Source: Lepas anatifera
Lineage: Eukaryota > Arthropoda > Thecostraca > Lepadidae
Length of the DNA: 64,000 bases
Direction of reading: 5' to 3'
Assembly (NCBI GenBank): GCA_034440635.1
Contig: JAOTON010002233.1
Span: forward strand, 62,001-126,000
Below the pieces are notes generated by a model that was given only the letters and a program-made list of their open reading frames with translations, was not told where the DNA came from and did no database searches. The translations under genes were made by a program, and so were the position numbers. Shown here one piece after another: positions 44,030 to 54,484 of the stretch (its first letter is position 1; each line of letters starts with the position of its first letter).

Positions 44030-46450
44030 CGCTGGATACGTCGACATTCCACGTGAGCGTCCCATCGTTGGATACGTCAACCTTCCACCTGAGCGTCTCA
44101 CCCTGAATGTCATCGCTGGATACGCCGACATTCCACCTGAGCGTATCACCCTGAATGTCATCGCTGGATACGCCGAAATTCCACCTGAGCGTCTCACCCT
44201 GAATGTCATCGCTGGATACGCCGACATTCCACCTGAGCGTCTCACCCTGAATGTCATCGCTGGATATGCCGACATTCCACCTGAGCGTATCACCCTGAAT
44301 GTCATAGCTGGATACGCCGACATTCCACCTGAGCGTCCCACTCTGAATGTCATCGCTGGATACGCCGATATTCCACCTGAGCGTCCCACTCTGAATGTCA
44401 TCGCTGGATACGCCGACATTCCACCTGAGCGTATCACCCTGAATGTCATCGCTGGATACGCCGACATTCCACCTGAGCGTCCCACTCTGAATGTCATCGC
44501 TGGATACGCCGAAATTCCACCGGAGCGTCTCACCCTGAATGTCATCGCTGGATACGCCGACATTCCACCTGAGCGTATCACCCTGAATGTCATCGCTGGA
44601 TACGCCGACATTCCACCTGAGCGTCCCACTCTGAATGTCATCGCTGGATACGCCGAAATTCCACCTGAGCGTATCACCCTGAATGTCATCGCTGGATACG
44701 CCGACATTCCACCCGAGCGTATCACCCTGAATGTCATCGCTGTATACGCCGACATTCCACCTGAGCGTCTCACCCTGAATGTCATCGCTGGATACGCCGA
44801 CATTCCACCTGAGCGTATCACCCTGAATGTCATCGCTGGATACGCCGACATTCCACCTGAGCATACCACCCTGAATGTCATCGCTGTATACGCCGACATT
44901 CCACTTGAGCGTCTCACCCTGAATGTCATCGCTGGATACGCCGACATTCCACCTGAGCGTATCACCCTGAATGTCATCGCTGGATACGCCGACATTCCAC
45001 CTGAGCATATCACTCTGAATGTCATCGCTGTATACGCCGACATTCCACCTGAGCGTCTCACCCTGAATGTCATCGCTGGATACGCCGACATTCCACCTGA
45101 GCGTATCACCCTGAATGTCATCGCTGGATACGCCGACATTCCACCCGAGCGTCCCACCCTGAATGTCATCGCTGTATACGCCGACATTCCACCTGAGCGT
45201 ATCACCCTGAATGTCATCGCTGGATACGCCGACATTCCACCCGAGCGTCCCACCCTGAATGTCATCGCTGGATAAGCCGACATTCCACCTGAGCGTATCA
45301 CCCTGAATGTCATCGCTGGATACGCCAACATTCCACCTGAGCGTCTCACTCGGAATGTCATCGCTGGATACGCCGACATTCCACCTGAGCGTATCACCCT
45401 GAATGTCATCGCTGGATACGCCGACATTCCACCTGAGCGTCTCACCCTGAATGTCATCGCTGGATACGCCGACATTCCACCTGAGCGTATCACCCTGAAT
45501 GTCATCGCTGGATACGCCAACATTCCACCTGAGCGTATCACCCTGAATGTCATCGCTGGATACGCCGACATTCCACCTGAGCGTATCACCCTGAATGTCA
45601 TCGCTGGATACGCCGACATTCCACCTGAGCGTCTCACCCTGAATGTCATCGCTGGATACGCCGGCATTCCACCTGAGCGTATCACCCTGAATGTCATCGC
45701 TGGATACGCCGACATTCCACCTGAGCGTATCACCCTGAATGTCATCGCTGGATACGCCGACATTCCACCCGAGCGTCTCATCGCTGGATACGCCGACATT
45801 CCACCTGAGCGTCTCACTCGGAATGTCATCGCTGGATACGCCAACATTCCACCTGAGCGTCTCACTCGGAATGTCATCGCTGGATACGCCGACATTCCAC
45901 CTGAGCGTATCACCCTGAATGTCATCGCTGGATACGCCGACATTCCACCTGAGCGTCTCACCCTGAATGTCATCGCTGGATACGCCGACATTCCACCTGA
46001 GCGTATCACCCTGAATGTCATCGCTGGATACGCCGACATTCCACCCGAGCGTCTCATCGCTGGATACGCCGACATTCCATTGGAGCGTCTCACCCTGAAT
46101 GTCATCGCTGGATACGCCGACATTCCACCCGAGTGTCTCATCGCTGGATACGCCGACATTCCATTGGAGCGTCTCACCCTGAATGTCATCGCTGGATACG
46201 CCAACATTCCACCTGAGCGTCTCACTCGGAATGTCATCGCTGGATACGCCAACATTCCACCTGAGCGTCTCACTCGGAATGTCATCGCTGGATACACCAA
46301 CATTCCACCTGAGCGTCTCACTCGGAATGTCATCGCTGGATACGCCGACATTCCACCCGAGCGTCCCACCCTGAATGTCATCGCTGGATACGCCGACATT
46401 CCACCCGAGCGTCCCACCCTGAATGTCATCGCTGGATACGCCGACTCTCC
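44030..46450 (-). repeat. 48-bp minisatellite, about 50 units, open in one frame throughout
   Basis: On the + strand the unit is GTCATCGCTGGATACGCCGA, CATTCCACCTGAGCGT, ATCACCCTGAAT. On the minus strand it encodes a 16-residue repeat (MSAYPAMTFRVIRSGG) in a 989-codon open frame from 46621 to 43652. Variant units alternate ATC/CTC/CCC at one codon, and a 33-bp short unit (15 bp lost) occurs near 45769, 46047 and 46131. A 48-bp unit is a multiple of 3, so openness is expected from homogenised repeats. No signal peptide, domain or promoter was recognised, and a second minus-strand frame is also open for 383 codons. I regard it as a minisatellite with a low chance of coding. Confidence 0.93.
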
Positions 46451-46667
46451 GGACGCGTGATATTCTGCGGCTGATACAGAGCCGACGTAAAGAGCGGCGG
46501 GCGCTGCTCCGTGTTGAGGACGGTATCGAACAAACAGCAACATTTTCCTACTACATGGCACGCGTTCGAATCCAATAGAGACACCGGCTCGAATCCTTTT
46601 GAAGGTCTCCGTTTCAAACAAGATTCCCTTTTAATTCTTATCACTCGCCTCAGTAGACCGCCGAACT

Positions 46668-47535
46668 ACCATCGCCCTGGTGGGGGGTGTTCAAATACCC
46701 CCCCTCGAACTCGGCTCCTATGCAGAAATGTGAAGAAAAAACTCGAAAGCTGGTAGATAGATAATAAAAATTCATGAAGAAACTACATCGGCCACTTTTC
46801 GGCTTAGGTCAGTATTGAGGTCATGACAGGTCGAAGAAGGTGGCATGTTAGAGAAGAGTTTCTGGGCTCTGGCGTCTGACAGAGTGGAATTATAATGATT
46901 TTTTAAGCACAATTAGCTTCCTCTCATTAGTACAAATTAAATGATGTATGATATGACAAACTAGGTCAAAATATAAAAATTACCTCACCTAAGGTTACGT
47001 CAAGGTCACTATCTAGCTTAATATAGTCGGTATGCATATTCATTGACTCGTAATGACAATCTAAACGTAATGGTATCAAAACAACAAAAGCTTTATCATC
47101 ATTCCCAGTGAAGTTATTGACCCAAGTCTGAAAACCTGCTTAAGTAGGCCTAGATGACCTCTCAGAGGTCAGAGGTCCAAACTTGCAGCATGAACCTATA
47201 AAGGAGCCTAGGACACTATAATTTGGAGAATACGAAGGTATCCCAAGCAGTATTTTCCGTTTTCCCCATGAATTTCCGACGGAGAGGTCACGATGCGTAC
47301 CTGTTCCTAATTCACCAAAATGAAAATTCCCGGAACATATTTTTCATTAATTGGCGGTCCGATTATGTGGTATAAGTTTCAATGCGATAGATTCACCCTT
47401 TTCTTACTTATGCCACATTTAACATTTTTTGGAGGTAAGGTCACTTGAACTGCACTGGTGACCTGACCTGAGATGACCCAACTTCAAAATGTTGAGATAG
47501 TTGCGGCATTGATCAAGGATAAGGTGTGCTTTCAC
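46668..47535 (+). mobile_element. E1-family TTAA element, longer truncated copy
   Basis: Spacer CGCCCTGGTGGGGGG and core GTGTTCAAATACCCCCC are followed by CTCGAACTCGGCTCC, matching the minus strand of 5049-5682. GGTCAGTATTGAGGTCATGA and GTCTGACAGA also match. The right part has AGGTAAGGTCACTTGAACTG, GTGACCTGACCTGAGATGAC and GATCAAGGATAAGGTGTG, as in E1 and E2. Both TTAA termini are missing. Confidence 0.65.
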
Positions 47536-47559
47536 ATTAGGAAAGCTTAATCAAGGATA

Positions 47560-47866
47560 AAATTTATCGTTTTAAGAGCTTTCGGATGATGTTTAGAAAC
47601 TTGATTTAAGTCCTCTAGAAGCCGAGTTACACTCTGGATTTGTCAGTCTTATTTTAAAGGAACAGAATCGCCTTACATTGGTTTGGAAATGACGTAATAA
47701 CTCGTTGAAATGGCCTCGCCTGAAGTCAATGTTTGGTCATAAGTTGTCAAATTGATCACCCTACAGGCCTGCAAAGTGAAGTACGTCTCATTTGAATCGG
47801 CTCGGAATCATTAGCAAAAATCAAGGGGGTTCCGATCGGACCCCCTCCCAGGCTGTGAAAGGTTAA
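47560..47866 (-). mobile_element. GATC-core TTAA element end
   Basis: Ends at TTAA 47863-47866. The minus strand reads TTAACCTTTCACAGCC, TGGGAGGGGGTCCGATCGGA. This holds the most perfect form of the palindromic core, TCCGATCGGA. The interior matches 24700-24960 and 36830-37110. Confidence 0.65.
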
Positions 47867-48185
47867 ATAAAAAACCATCAAGCTCCTTAAGTATTCATGG
47901 CCAAAATTTACGGATATTTTTTGGAGACATAGGATCTATTGAATCTTTTAGTGCCTCGGCATGCATTATTGCTTGGTGCCCGGTCCAGGTGAAATAAGCA
48001 CTCCCATCACCTTTCATATGGGGCCAACATACACATATTTGTTCTGTCACGTTACGTTATTACATTATGTAAGCACCACCATTACTAATCAATGTCCAAC
48101 AGGAGCTCGGTGGTGCAGGGAAAAAGTCTCGGGATGGCGATGGCCCGACACTTGCACCTCGCGCCACGTCAGCCAGCCCTCGTGC
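47867..48185. other. No gene seen
   Basis: No supported feature. Confidence 0.35.
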
Positions 48186-48463
48186 CCCGCCTGCAGGCCA
48201 TGGGTCTGGTCCGGACACGAGAGGAAATATCGGAGAGCTTTTGGTGCCAGGTGTTTTTTTAGAAAACATGTGCAGGCCTTGGAAAATGGCCAAAATAAAT
48301 GACGTAAATAAACTTAACACGTGTGCTTTTATTATCTAGAATCTGATTATGACAATAATGACTGACTTGCATCATTCATATTGGGCAACTTTTTTACAAT
48401 ACACCTGGCACCAAAAGCTCTCGAATTTTTCCGAGAGGGTCTGGACCAGACCCAATGCCAGTG
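48186..48463. repeat. Inverted repeat, about 60-bp arms, 150-bp loop
   Basis: The left arm (48186-48250) ends AGAGCTTTTGGTGCCAGGTG. The right arm (48400-48463) begins ACACCTGGCACCAAAAGCTC and ends GGACCAGACCCAATGCC, pairing with GGGTCTGGTCCGGAC. It may be a foldback MITE or a structured RNA; no TSD found. Confidence 0.75.
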
Positions 48464-48479
48464 TCAGTTTAAGACACCG

Positions 48480-48810
48480 CCGCAGAAACGGCAGGACTGA
48501 CACTGTCCTCTGATGACGTCACCCGATGACGCCAGTCACCGTTAGCTCTGCGGCCGCGAGGTCGTCGGGGAAAGGGAGAGTAGAGGAGGGAACCTCATGC
48601 GCTCTCACCGCTACATAAATCGGAATTCGGAAGTTGGCGGTGTTTAATGAGTGTGTCCTTGTGTCAGGCTACCGTCAAGCCAGGCCGATGACCGCCGTTA
48701 GGGCCCGGATACCAGTCCGACCCGCGGAGAACCACGGAGGCATCAACTGGGAGGTTGTTGACTCAGAGAGACTAGCAATGCCCTTCCACAATGACGTGGT
48801 AAGTTGTGTA
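48480..48810 (+). promoter_or_regulatory. CpG-rich block with possible short first exon and donor
   Basis: CRE-like TGATGACGTCACC (about 48510) and a NotI-type GCGGCCGC occur upstream. An ATG at 48688 opens 37 codons that reach GACGTG|GTAAGTTG at 48799-48800, a consensus 5' splice donor. The peptide (MTAVRARIPVRPAENHG...) is not recognised and the start context is weak. It may be a coding or leader exon of the gene to the right, or chance. Confidence 0.3.
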
Positions 48811-49004
48811 AACATTTCGGGAGTACGGCAGTTGAATTATATTGAAAAAGCATCGGGAAAGTTGCAGTTTTGAGGTCATTCGACGTTCTGAGGAAACCTG
48901 CCCAACTAGCATTCTGTTTGAGCTAGCACTGGAGAATATCCCGACGCCAGTAACACAAGTCTTGAGCAGTTCCCTCCCACTCCTCAGCCCTAAAACAGTT
49001 TACT

Positions 49005-49215
49005 ATGTACGTTTTACACGCCCCTGCCCACAACTACCAAAGTTTTAACATTTTCTTTTTTGAAAATGGAATTCAGCGTAAAAAGCCTGATCTCATTACG
49101 AATTTTTGTTCATTTTTATTTCTTTAAGATCTAGATTTTTAGATCTTAGGGGCGGATTACTACCCCCTCCACCCTCCCTGACAGGAATAGGGAAGGCCAG
49201 AAGCCTGACAGGATT
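49005..49215 (+). repeat. Dispersed repeat remnant, shared with 4235-4395
   Basis: See the order CCTGCCCACA, TTTTGAAAATGGAATTCAGC, TTAGATCTTAGGGGCGGAT, CTGACAGGAATAGGG. It carries the ATTCCTGCC-type terminus in inverse form. Confidence 0.5.
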
Positions 49216-49645
49216 AGGTTTAAACAGACCCTAAATACCGTCCATAGGGAAGGAAGTGAACCAGACTTGGAAGTCCATCACAGACAAACACTCATAAAGC
49301 ATGACGCATGCCGCCTGATTGCGTGCAATTTTGGCGTGACAAGTGGGTATCCTTATATACGAACCTCCTACGATGTCGTGACATGTCAACATTGAGAGAA
49401 AAATCATCTCCAGCTTTTCCTCTTGGCTTCAGCGAGGCCGTCCTACCGCAGTGACCGAGAAGGGAGCCACTGCAGCCCCGCAGCGCTATGAGTCATGTCA
49501 GCGGCGTCACCGAGGGATTCACTGGAAAGCCCCGTCCGTGTTAGTGTGACCCAGTTACCGCGACACGTAGACAACATATGACCAGCTACCGGGGGGAGCG
49601 ACCCAGGTGCACAACAGTCTGCAACATAACGCGGACCATAGTCAC

Positions 49646-51089
49646 TGTCCCCACGGCAGACACTGGCGTGCATTTCCCTCTGTCCCATGACAGACACTGG
49701 AGTGCATTTCCTCCGTCCCCACGGCAGACACTGGGATCCCTCTGTCCCCAAGGCAGACGCTGGGATCGCTCTGTCCCCACGGGAGACACTGGCGTGCATT
49801 CCCTTTGTCCCCACGGCAGACGCTGGAATTGCTTTGTCCCACGGTAGATGCTGGGATCCCTCTTTCCCCACGGCAGATACTGGCGTGCATTTCCTCTGTA
49901 CCCACGGCAGACGCTGGGATCCCTTTGTCCCCACAACAGACACTGCAATCCCTCTGTCCCCACGGCAGATACTGGCGTGCATTTCCCTCTGTCCCCACGG
50001 CAGATGCTGGGATTCCTCTGTCCCCACGGCAGACACTGGCGTGCATTTTCTCTGTCCCCACGGCTGACACTGGGATCGCTTTGTCTCCACGGCAGATACT
50101 GGGATTGTTCTGTCCCCTCGGAAAATACTGGCGTGCATTTCCCTCTGTCCCCACGGCAGACGCTGGGATCCCTCTGTCCCACGGCAGACACTGGCATGCA
50201 TTGCCCTCTGTCCCCACGGCAGACACTGGGATCGCTCTGTCCCACGGCAAACAGTGGGATCCCTCTGTCCCCCGGCAGACAGTGGGATCCCTCTGTCCCA
50301 CGGCAGACAGTGGGATCCCCCTGTCCCCACGGCAGATACTAGCGTGCATTTCACTCTGTCCCCACGGCAAACGCTGGGATTCCTCTGTTCCAATGGCAGA
50401 CGCTGGAATCGCTCTGTCCCTAAGGCAGATACTGGTGTGCATTTCTCTCTGTCCCCATGGCAGAAGCTGGGATCCCTGTGTCCCCATGGCAGACACTGGG
50501 ATCGCTTTATCCCCACGGCAGATACTAGCATGCATTCATTTCCCTCTTTCCCCTTGGCAGACGCTGGGATCCCTCCGTCCCCGCGGCAGACGCTGGGATC
50601 CCTATGTCCCCACGGCAGACACTGGGATCCCTCTGTCCCACGGCAGACACTGGGGCCCCTCTGTCACACGGCAGACACTGGGACCCCTGTCCCACGGCAG
50701 ACACTGGGATCCCTCTGTCCCCACGGCAGGCACTGAGATTCCTCTGTCCCACGGCAGACAGTGGGGCCCCTGTCTCATGGCAGACACTGGGATACCCTGT
50801 CCCATGGCAGACACTGGGATCCCTCTGTCCCCACTGCAGACACTGGGATCCCTCTGTCCCCACGGCAGACACTGGGATGCCTCTGTCCCCACGGCAGACG
50901 CTGATCCCTCTGTCCCCACGGCAGACGCTGGGATGCCTCTGTCCCCACGGCAGATGCTGGGATCCCTTTGTCCCCATGGCAGACGCTGGGATCACTCTGT
51001 CCCCTCGGCAGACGCTGGGATCCCTCTGTCCCCACGGCAGATGCTGGGATGCCTCTGTCCCCACGGCAGACGCTGGGATCCCTCTGTCC
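49646..51089. repeat. 29-bp minisatellite with longer variant units
   Basis: Basic unit CCACGGCAGACACTGGGATC plus CCTCTGTCC. A variant carries GGCGTGCATTTCCCTCTGT in place of GGGATCCCTCTGT. Roughly 45-50 units. Because 29 is not a multiple of 3, open frames on both strands (up to 442 codons) cycle through all phases of a stop-poor unit, so I do not call them genes. Confidence 0.95.
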
Positions 51090-51259
51090 TGCATTTCCTG
51101 CAGGATGAGATCGGCCGTCGGATAAGATTGTGATTGGAGTTGGAATCGGCACGCGGCCGCCACAATTCACCGGAACAGGGTTCGATGCCCGCGCCGACAT
51201 CGCGGGAGCGCTCGGCACCGGCGCCACGCGCGGAACGATGGACGTTAAAGCATCCACAC

Positions 51260-51451
51260 CATTGGCGGATCCAGGAGCAAATTTTGGAGGGACGAAACCA
51301 ACGCTTTGGAAGGGGGGTCTAATTAGAGAAAACATTTCGACACCATAGTATTTTTCAAGAAAAAGGACCAAAAGTTGGTCTTTTCGGGGGCCAAAAGATA
51401 AGGCTTTGGTGGATGCCACCGCCCCTTCGGCCTCCCTTGGATCCACCAGTG
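51260..51451. mobile_element. hAT-like MITE with degenerate 8-bp TSD
   Basis: CATTGGCGGATCCAGG at the left and CCTTGGATCCACCAGTG at the right are inverted. The flanks ATCCACAC and ATCTAGAC match at 6 of 8 positions. 192 bp, non-coding. Confidence 0.75.
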
Positions 51452-52397
51452 ATCTAGACAGTAGGAGCGTCGCCACAAACTAGAAATAGGAAAGGGCTGG
51501 GGCGTAGCGAGCCTTGGAGGCATCCCTGGTAGCCAGTACTTAAACATCTCACACACTACAACAAAGAACTGTTAACTGCTACCCCTTAAACCAAGAAACT
51601 TACATTTAGGCTAGTATCTTTCACTCATGTTTTCGCTAAGAGTTCGAACCTTTGCTCTAAGTTGAACTGTGGACACCGTATGGTGGCGCTGAATGGTGAA
51701 GGGAAGATTGAAGCAAGCAAAATGAATGTTCCCACTAGTTCAATTTTCACCCTGATAAAGTTTCGCAAGCTTGAATTTTACTGCTTTTTCGACCAGCCAT
51801 CCCTTGTCCCACCATGAAGAAGGTTCCAACAGCCATTCTAGCAGCCTTCCATTCACATTTAAGGTGTATGTGCATATGAGAGTTTTTTAGCCCCCCATAT
51901 CCATTCCTTTGCACTTGTTAGCCTATATCATTAGTTTTTATAGACAAAGCTTTAACGGTCTGAAAAATATTTTCCCATACTATAAAGACGACCAGACAAA
52001 AATCTTAGGTTACATTACGTCAAATTGACGTCATAAAGGTACAACTCATAAAAACTTTCAACCTCGAAATCTGTCCTCATGTTTGGTGCAGTGAAGAGTA
52101 AAATTTCCATAAGGCTTTGGATATGAACATGCTGCCTGATTAGTGCCCTCTAAATCCTTGCTAATTGTTATGACGCTATGAGAGACAGTAGGTGCAAATC
52201 GCGTTTCTAATTTTTGCGTTCTTCAAAAATGCATCATGAGTTTCCAATTCTCGGTACGTTTTGACAAGATGAATGGCCAGATAGCATAGAACACACCATC
52301 ATATTTAGCGACAACAGGTCTGTTTTCAGGAGCTATGTGCCCGTCGCAAGCATATACAGTGACGTCACAAATATACTTGCTGCATAAAATCTCACGT
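51452..52397. other. No gene seen
   Basis: AT-rich, no supported feature. Confidence 0.4.
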
Positions 52398-53422
52398 TTA
52401 ACCCTCGCCCCACCGGGGCCATCGATGGCCCCCTAAGGTTTTTCCGGGATAGCAGAAAAACGACGAGGCGCAGCACCGCAGTTGAGGGCTCTACCTCTCA
52501 CTGCATCATTTTCCCATCATCCCTGAAAATTTTTACCCCGGGTCACCCAAGGTCAGGTCACAAGACGAGGTCAACCAAGGTCACCTCACTTCACGTTTAG
52601 AGCTCTGTAAGAGCTACAATTCAAAGTCGATCGATTTGAAACTTCCTACACTTCATGACCCTCCAGGGTCTACAAGGTGTATATCCGGGATTTTTCGATT
52701 TCGTGCCCTGAGGTCAGGTCACGAGGCGACCTCTCCCATTGACAAAGCATGGGGAAAAGCTATTTCATGATATAAAAGCCACAAAAATTATTGCAAATAC
52801 TCAGACTGCTCAGAACAACGTTTTTGGACACCCTTTCACGGATCCCAGGGTCATATTTGCCCTTTGACTTTTCCAAGGTCATCCAAGGTTACCAGAGGTC
52901 AAAAACAGTATTTTGACAATAACTTTTGACCTAATTGAGCTAGAGCGGTGAAACAAACACCATCGTGTTTGTCTCGTCACTGGCTTTCATTTGATATACG
53001 GCAAGGTCACTTTTTGACCTTTCGTGACCTCAGGTCATATTAGGTCACGAGGTGACCTCTGGCGGTCAAACCACTGGCGGGAGGTCTTTACGTTCCACAT
53101 AGCGGAAAAGTACTGGCAATTTGCTATCAAATGTACTTTACCAGGCCTCAATAGCTCTAATGACATAAGAGTTATGCCCAGTTTGCTTAATCATTGCATA
53201 TTTGAGTGAAAATAGCCGATCTTGACCTAATTTGACCTCTGGAGGTCAAACCATTGACCTGAGCACTAAAACATGCGAAGTTATTTCTTACTGAATTCAC
53301 GCGAGCTTTCTATTGCACTTTGCAGATTTGCGCTAACGCCCATATTTTCGAGTTAGAGGGGGGCCATCGATGGCCCCCGGTGGGGCGAAGGTGGCGCCGG
53401 ACCCCCGGTGGGCGCGGGTTAA
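52398..53422 (-). mobile_element. TTAA-ended element E4 (CCATCGATGG core), complete
   Basis: Left, short end: TTAACCCTCGCCCCACCGGG, core GGCCATCGATGGCCCCC, GGTTTTTCCGGGATAGC, AAAAACGACG. Right, long end (minus strand): TTAACCCGC, spacer GCCCACCGGGGG, linker TCCGGCGCCACCTTC, spacer GCCCCACCGGGGG, core GGCCATCGATGGCC. The interior holds numerous AGGTCA/TGACCT copies (52545-52590, 53005-53060, 53220-53260). TTAA at 52398-52401 and 53419-53422. No transposase frame. Confidence 0.78.
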
Positions 53423-54049
53423 GAAGTCCTCTTTCCGTTTTCACCCCTTAGTCATGGGAGAGAGTCAAGAGCAATTTCACGCCATTGACACTTATCGAAG
53501 ATACTGCTAAAGTTTCTGATGACATCATTTTATGATGGAGACTACATTACACACACGACGTCATAAACACCGCCTCAGTTGATCCACGGCACATGTATCA
53601 TTTTCAATATGACGTCACTAATTTTTAAATAATAAAGATAGCCTTTCTGGACTCCTTTTGAATGGAGCTATCGATTTTACGTCAGATAAAAAAGATCAGT
53701 GGGTGGTTCGAGAGTTAAGAAAGGAGAGGCACTAAAAGCCCCCTCCCCCGTGCACGATACGTTACCGTACAGACCTGCGCACGGGACGGTTTCACACGTG
53801 CAGTGGAAGGGTCTTAAAGTGCCCCACCTATTTTCCGAGATGGCCGGAGAACCGTTCGCCGCCAGAAAACGCTAGTTGTCTGCATTTGAGATAACTCATG
53901 AGCACGACAATTGGTAAAGGGGTTTTGAAAATCATGTTATAATTTTTTACTTATAGACCTTCAAAGTCAGATCCATATTTTGAGACCGTCGCAATCGCGA
54001 GGTCGCACCAGTTCGCCTGCACTGTAGACCGAGTGGTGATGTCATAACG
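53423..54049. other. No gene seen
   Basis: No supported feature; a few CpG-rich bases near 53750-53870. Confidence 0.35.
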
Positions 54050-54484
54050 TCACATAATCGGGTTATATGCCGATGCCGATAGGTCAAAGGTCAATATCAA
54101 AAGGTCCCTTTTCAAAGTCAATCCCACACCCTCCGCCCAAAGGCTGCTATAGTACATGTTATAGTGTGCATTATTAGAGATACGCAAATTTTTATGTCAT
54201 AGGTCAGTGATCTTGAATGACGTTAGCATCAAAACTTCAGAGGAGATTGTGTGGGACCTTTTTTATATACCCTTAGTCTGTTTTTTGTGTATTTCTGACT
54301 TTTTTCTGCATAACCATAGCATTTTCCAATAGGTATCCAGCCCGGTCAATATTTGACTTTTGTGACCTCGACACCTCCAAACGCACGTTTTTCTAACCCT
54401 CTTGGTTTACGAGATCTCAGGGGGCAGTATAGGAACCCCTCCACTACACGTTGACACCAGACCCCTCTCCAATGCGCGTGTTAA
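54050..54484. mobile_element. TTAA element remnant, right end
   Basis: Ends at TTAA 54481-54484. The minus strand reads TTAACACGCGCATTGGAGAG, GGGTCTGGTGTCAACGTG, then a GGGGTTCCTATACTGCCCCC core. The first spacer resembles E2 while the core resembles the end at 28663. AGGTCAAAGGTCAATATC lies near 54080. The left boundary is not defined. Confidence 0.5.

Noticed and set aside
44030..46450. CRISPR-like array
   Set aside because: Units are contiguous with no unique spacers, and the DNA is eukaryotic; these are minisatellites.
43652..46621. 989-codon open frame as a repeat protein gene
   Set aside because: It consists almost wholly of a 48-bp tandem unit that is a multiple of three; a second frame is also open for 383 codons and no domain, signal or promoter was seen.
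49443..51133. Long open frames (362 and 442 codons) on both strands
   Set aside because: Both lie in the 29-bp minisatellite and arise from a stop-poor repeat read in rotating phases.
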